Assembly (NCBI GenBank): GCA_947499635.1 | Contig: CANMPD010000003.1 | Location: 1 to 64,000, forward strand | Reading direction: 5' to 3' | Length of the DNA: 64,000 nt | DNA from: an uncultured Paracoccaceae bacterium | Lineage (GTDB): Bacteria; Pseudomonadota; Alphaproteobacteria; Rhodobacterales; Rhodobacteraceae | Shown: one piece after another, positions 62,151 through 64,000 of the stretch | Position numbering within the stretch: position 1 is the first letter of the stretch | Layout of the letters: every line of letters starts with the position of its first letter | Made by a program: the position numbers and the translations under genes | Notes under the pieces: model-generated | Databases searched by the model: none | Told to the model about the DNA's origin: nothing | The model's input: only the letters and a program-made list of their open reading frames with translations

Positions 62151-62837
62151 CTAAGCCGCAACGGAAAGTTCGGGAAGTTCATAATCGAAGTCACCGAAGA
62201 TTTTAGAAAACCGTTGAGCTGCGCCTATAGCTTTTTGTGTGTCAAAATGCATTGCATTACTTTTTTTCAGCTCAGATTTCTTATTAACGGGGTGATACTC
62301 GTTATGAAATGATATCTCGAGGAATCCTTCTAACGCCTCACGCTCTGGCGTCGAACCTGATATGAGATCCTCTAGCTTTACTCTCATGTAAGGATATTTG
62401 CTCATCTCTAAGCGTGATTGAATGAAGCTGTTCCATTCATAGTAATGCTGTACTGCGGAAAATAAACGGTCTTGCGTCATAGGGTGTATTGCAGTGTGCA
62501 TATACACTAGTTGGTTAAGAGGTATGGTAAAGCGTCGCTCTGCTGAAAAGAAATTCAGATCATAAAACGATTTAATTACCTTCATTGGTGCGCGTGTTAG
62601 ATGAACGATCTTTGTTCGTGGGCCAATGAAATCTGTGCCAATGAAGGCGGCAGCAGGCCACGCAGCTTCTGCGCGCTTAGTGTTATTTGATAAAAAACTT
62701 TGAACAACACGTGGGTCCCAATGCATAAAAACGCCTTCATGACCGCATGTGATGCCGGATGAGCTAAGGGCTTCGCTCATAAAGCCGGTTCCGCAACGTC
62801 CCGTGCCGACGATTAAGATTTCAATTTCTTGGGTCAT
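62151..62837 (-). CDS. Sulfotransferase-like P-loop protein
   Basis: This 228-aa protein has a PAPS-binding-type loop at the N-terminus (ILIVGTGRCGTGFMSEAL) and the downstream HLTRAPMKVIKSFYDLNFF strand-helix, as in sulfotransferases. The C-terminus is PDYRVKLED-like (YPYMRVKLEDLISG). It is AT-rich and reversed between DUF2484 and murB, so it is probably an acquired gene. The substrate is unknown; surface glycans are a guess. Confidence 0.7.
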   Translation of the reverse strand: MTQEIEILIVGTGRCGTGFMSEALSSSGITCGHEGVFMHWDPRVVQSFLSNNTKRAEAAWPAAAFIGTDFIGPRTKIVHLTRAPMKVIKSFYDLNFFSAERRFTIPLNQLVYMHTAIHPMTQDRLFSAVQHYYEWNSFIQSRLEMSKYPYMRVKLEDLISGSTPEREALEGFLEISFHNEYHPVNKKSELKKSNAMHFDTQKAIGAAQRFSKIFGDFDYELPELSVAA

Positions 62838-63386
62838 TCATGCGTACCTTTTCTTGACAAGTGCGGGTGGCCGCACAATGAGAGTGTCAAAATTTTCTAA
62901 CGTCAGTCTGAAGTATTTCAGTTAAGGATTTGCTATTTGAGGTGAATCTAATCAAAAATGTAGACTTGCGATATTTTTTATCCACGCTGATCCATCTTCC
63001 TTGTGCATGATTGAAATTGCAGAGATTAGGAAGTGTAAGATGTTAAGGTATGGTTAAGAGCAATGGATTGACAGGCGCGAGAGGCGCTTGATATTGGCGG
63101 CCTTTATAATATGCAGTCTACGAATTACTCTGGAAAAAACGCGGATATAAAAGGAGGGGGTTGGGATGCAACAATTACCACGAACCGATTGTTGGAGGTA
63201 CCGTCATTCGGTGCAGTTGCCTCTATGTGTATCGCCTCGTAAAAAAAGCAGGGGATATTCGCCCCCAAAGCGATACGCATTTGATTAGGATGAGTGTGGG
63301 CCTGTGGCTGGTGCCACGGGTGAATTGCACTTTTCTCTTTTACTCGCTTCGCCTAAACCCTTTGCAAACTAGCAGAGGTGTTTTCC
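62838..63386. other. Gene-free region before murB
   Basis: This 549-bp AT-rich stretch lies between the reverse sulfotransferase-like gene and murB. A 77-codon frame at 63161-63394 overlaps the murB start, lacks a good ribosome-binding site and has no domain. Promoters for both flanking genes are expected here, but I cannot fix them. No terminator or repeat is seen. Confidence 0.5.
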
Positions 63387-64000
63387 ATGGTTGAACTGCC
63401 ACAAGTGCGGGGTAAGTTGACGCAGAGGCGAGATTTGTCTGCGCTGACGTGGTTGCGTGTCGGTGGGCCGGCTGAGGTGTTTTTTCAGCCTGCGGATATT
63501 GCGGATTTACAAGATTTCCTACGCGAATTGCCCGCTGATGTGCCTGTGTTCCCCATGGGGGTGGGCTCAAACTTGATCGTGCGCGATGGCGGGTTATCCG
63601 GCGTGGTGATCCGTTTGGGGCGTGGGTTTAACGATATTGAGATCGGTGGTGACACGGTCACTGTCGGCGCGGCGGCCTTGGATGCGCAGGTGGCGCGTAA
63701 AGCGGCGGATGCAGGGGTGGACCTGACGTTTCTGCGTACCATACCAGGATCCATTGGCGGCGGTGTTCGTATGAACGCGGGCTGTTATGGCAGCTACGTC
63801 GCGGATGTTTTTGTTTCCGCCACTATTGTCACGCGCGAAGGTGAATTGCGCAACCTCAACGCGGATGATCTGCAGTTTGCCTACCGCCAAACCACTCTAC
63901 CCAAGGGTGCAGTGCTGGTTTCGGCGACATTGCGCGGCCCCAAGGGTGACCCCGAGGTGCTGCACGCGCGCATGGCGGATCAGCTTGCTAAACGCGACGC
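63387..64000 (+). CDS. murB: UDP-N-acetylenolpyruvoylglucosamine reductase MurB (partial, runs off window)
   Basis: ATG 63387 opens a frame that continues past the window end (204 codons visible). It shows the FAD-binding motifs [40 protein letters not shown] and [20 protein letters not shown]. It reduces UDP-GlcNAc-enolpyruvate to UDP-MurNAc. The C-terminal substrate domain lies outside. The preceding AGAGG at about 63374 can serve as ribosome-binding site. Confidence 0.93.
   Translation, partial: MVELPQVRGKLTQRRDLSALTWLRVGGPAEVFFQPADIADLQDFLRELPADVPVFPMGVGSNLIVRDGGLSGVVIRLGRGFNDIEIGGDTVTVGAAALDAQVARKAADAGVDLTFLRTIPGSIGGGVRMNAGCYGSYVADVFVSATIVTREGELRNLNADDLQFAYRQTTLPKGAVLVSATLRGPKGDPEVLHARMADQLAKRD

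Noticed and set aside
63161-63394. 77-codon open frame before murB
   Set aside because: Overlaps the murB start in another frame and has no domain or clear ribosome-binding site.
1-64000. CRISPR array, rRNA or complete tRNA genes
   Set aside because: No regularly spaced repeats with unique spacers and no rRNA- or tRNA-like folds were seen on either strand.

Overview
The window is from an alphaproteobacterium, most likely Rhodobacterales (roseobacter group). The evidence is a division/cell-wall (dcw) cluster on the right with a DUF2484-type gene between murC and murB, and a Mu-like transposable prophage with a siphovirus-type tail that resembles the RcapMu group. I cannot name the genus.

Layout. 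(1) 1-541: an IS3-family transposase scrap, a 21-base scrap matching the prophage GIY-YIG gene, and a small lipoprotein gene. (2) 645-7468: a heavily deleted second copy of the Mu-like phage. It keeps parts of parB, transposase A, gene G, the I/Z protease-scaffold, the tail chaperone, the tape measure and the tail fibres. Successive internal deletions join these, each at a short direct repeat. (3) 7469-46792: an apparently complete Mu-like prophage of about 39.3 kb. It has a left-end cargo block (coiled-coil membrane protein plus ImmA/IrrE peptidase, PIN-like protein, DUF4041/GIY-YIG protein), an S24 repressor, early genes (parB-like, A, B, DUF3164, gemA/gp16, Mor-like), lysis genes, Mu-type head genes (gp25-gp29, F, G, I/Z, decoration, T), an inserted adenine methylase, and a siphovirus tail with a lambda-like G/GT frameshift. 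A transposase-site array closes the right end. (4) 46793-47451: a gene-free segment with TGGG direct repeats that look like MraZ boxes. (5) 47452-64000: mraZ-rsmH-ftsL-ftsI-murE-murF-mraY-murD-(BaiN-like, reverse)-ftsW-murG-murC-DUF2484-(sulfotransferase-like, reverse)-murB, with murB running off the window.

How it works together. The intact prophage has everything expected for replicative transposition, heads, tails and lysis. The repressor and the GIY-YIG gene lie in one leftward unit, so the latter is probably expressed in lysogens. The deleted copy keeps only one of the three AAAGTCTGT sites at its right end and no functional A gene, so it should not move by itself. Its 3.3-kb tail-fibre block is a same-length direct repeat of the intact one and could recombine with it. 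The prophage ends about 26 bp before the presumed dcw control region, so it may affect transcription of the host's cell-wall and division genes.

The best leads for something new are the left-end cargo block (7.5-12.5 kb), the inverted-repeat leader and antisense gene pair at 13.5-14.3 kb, and the degenerate neighbouring prophage with its chimeric open frames. All functions are inferred from reading the sequence; no database search was made.
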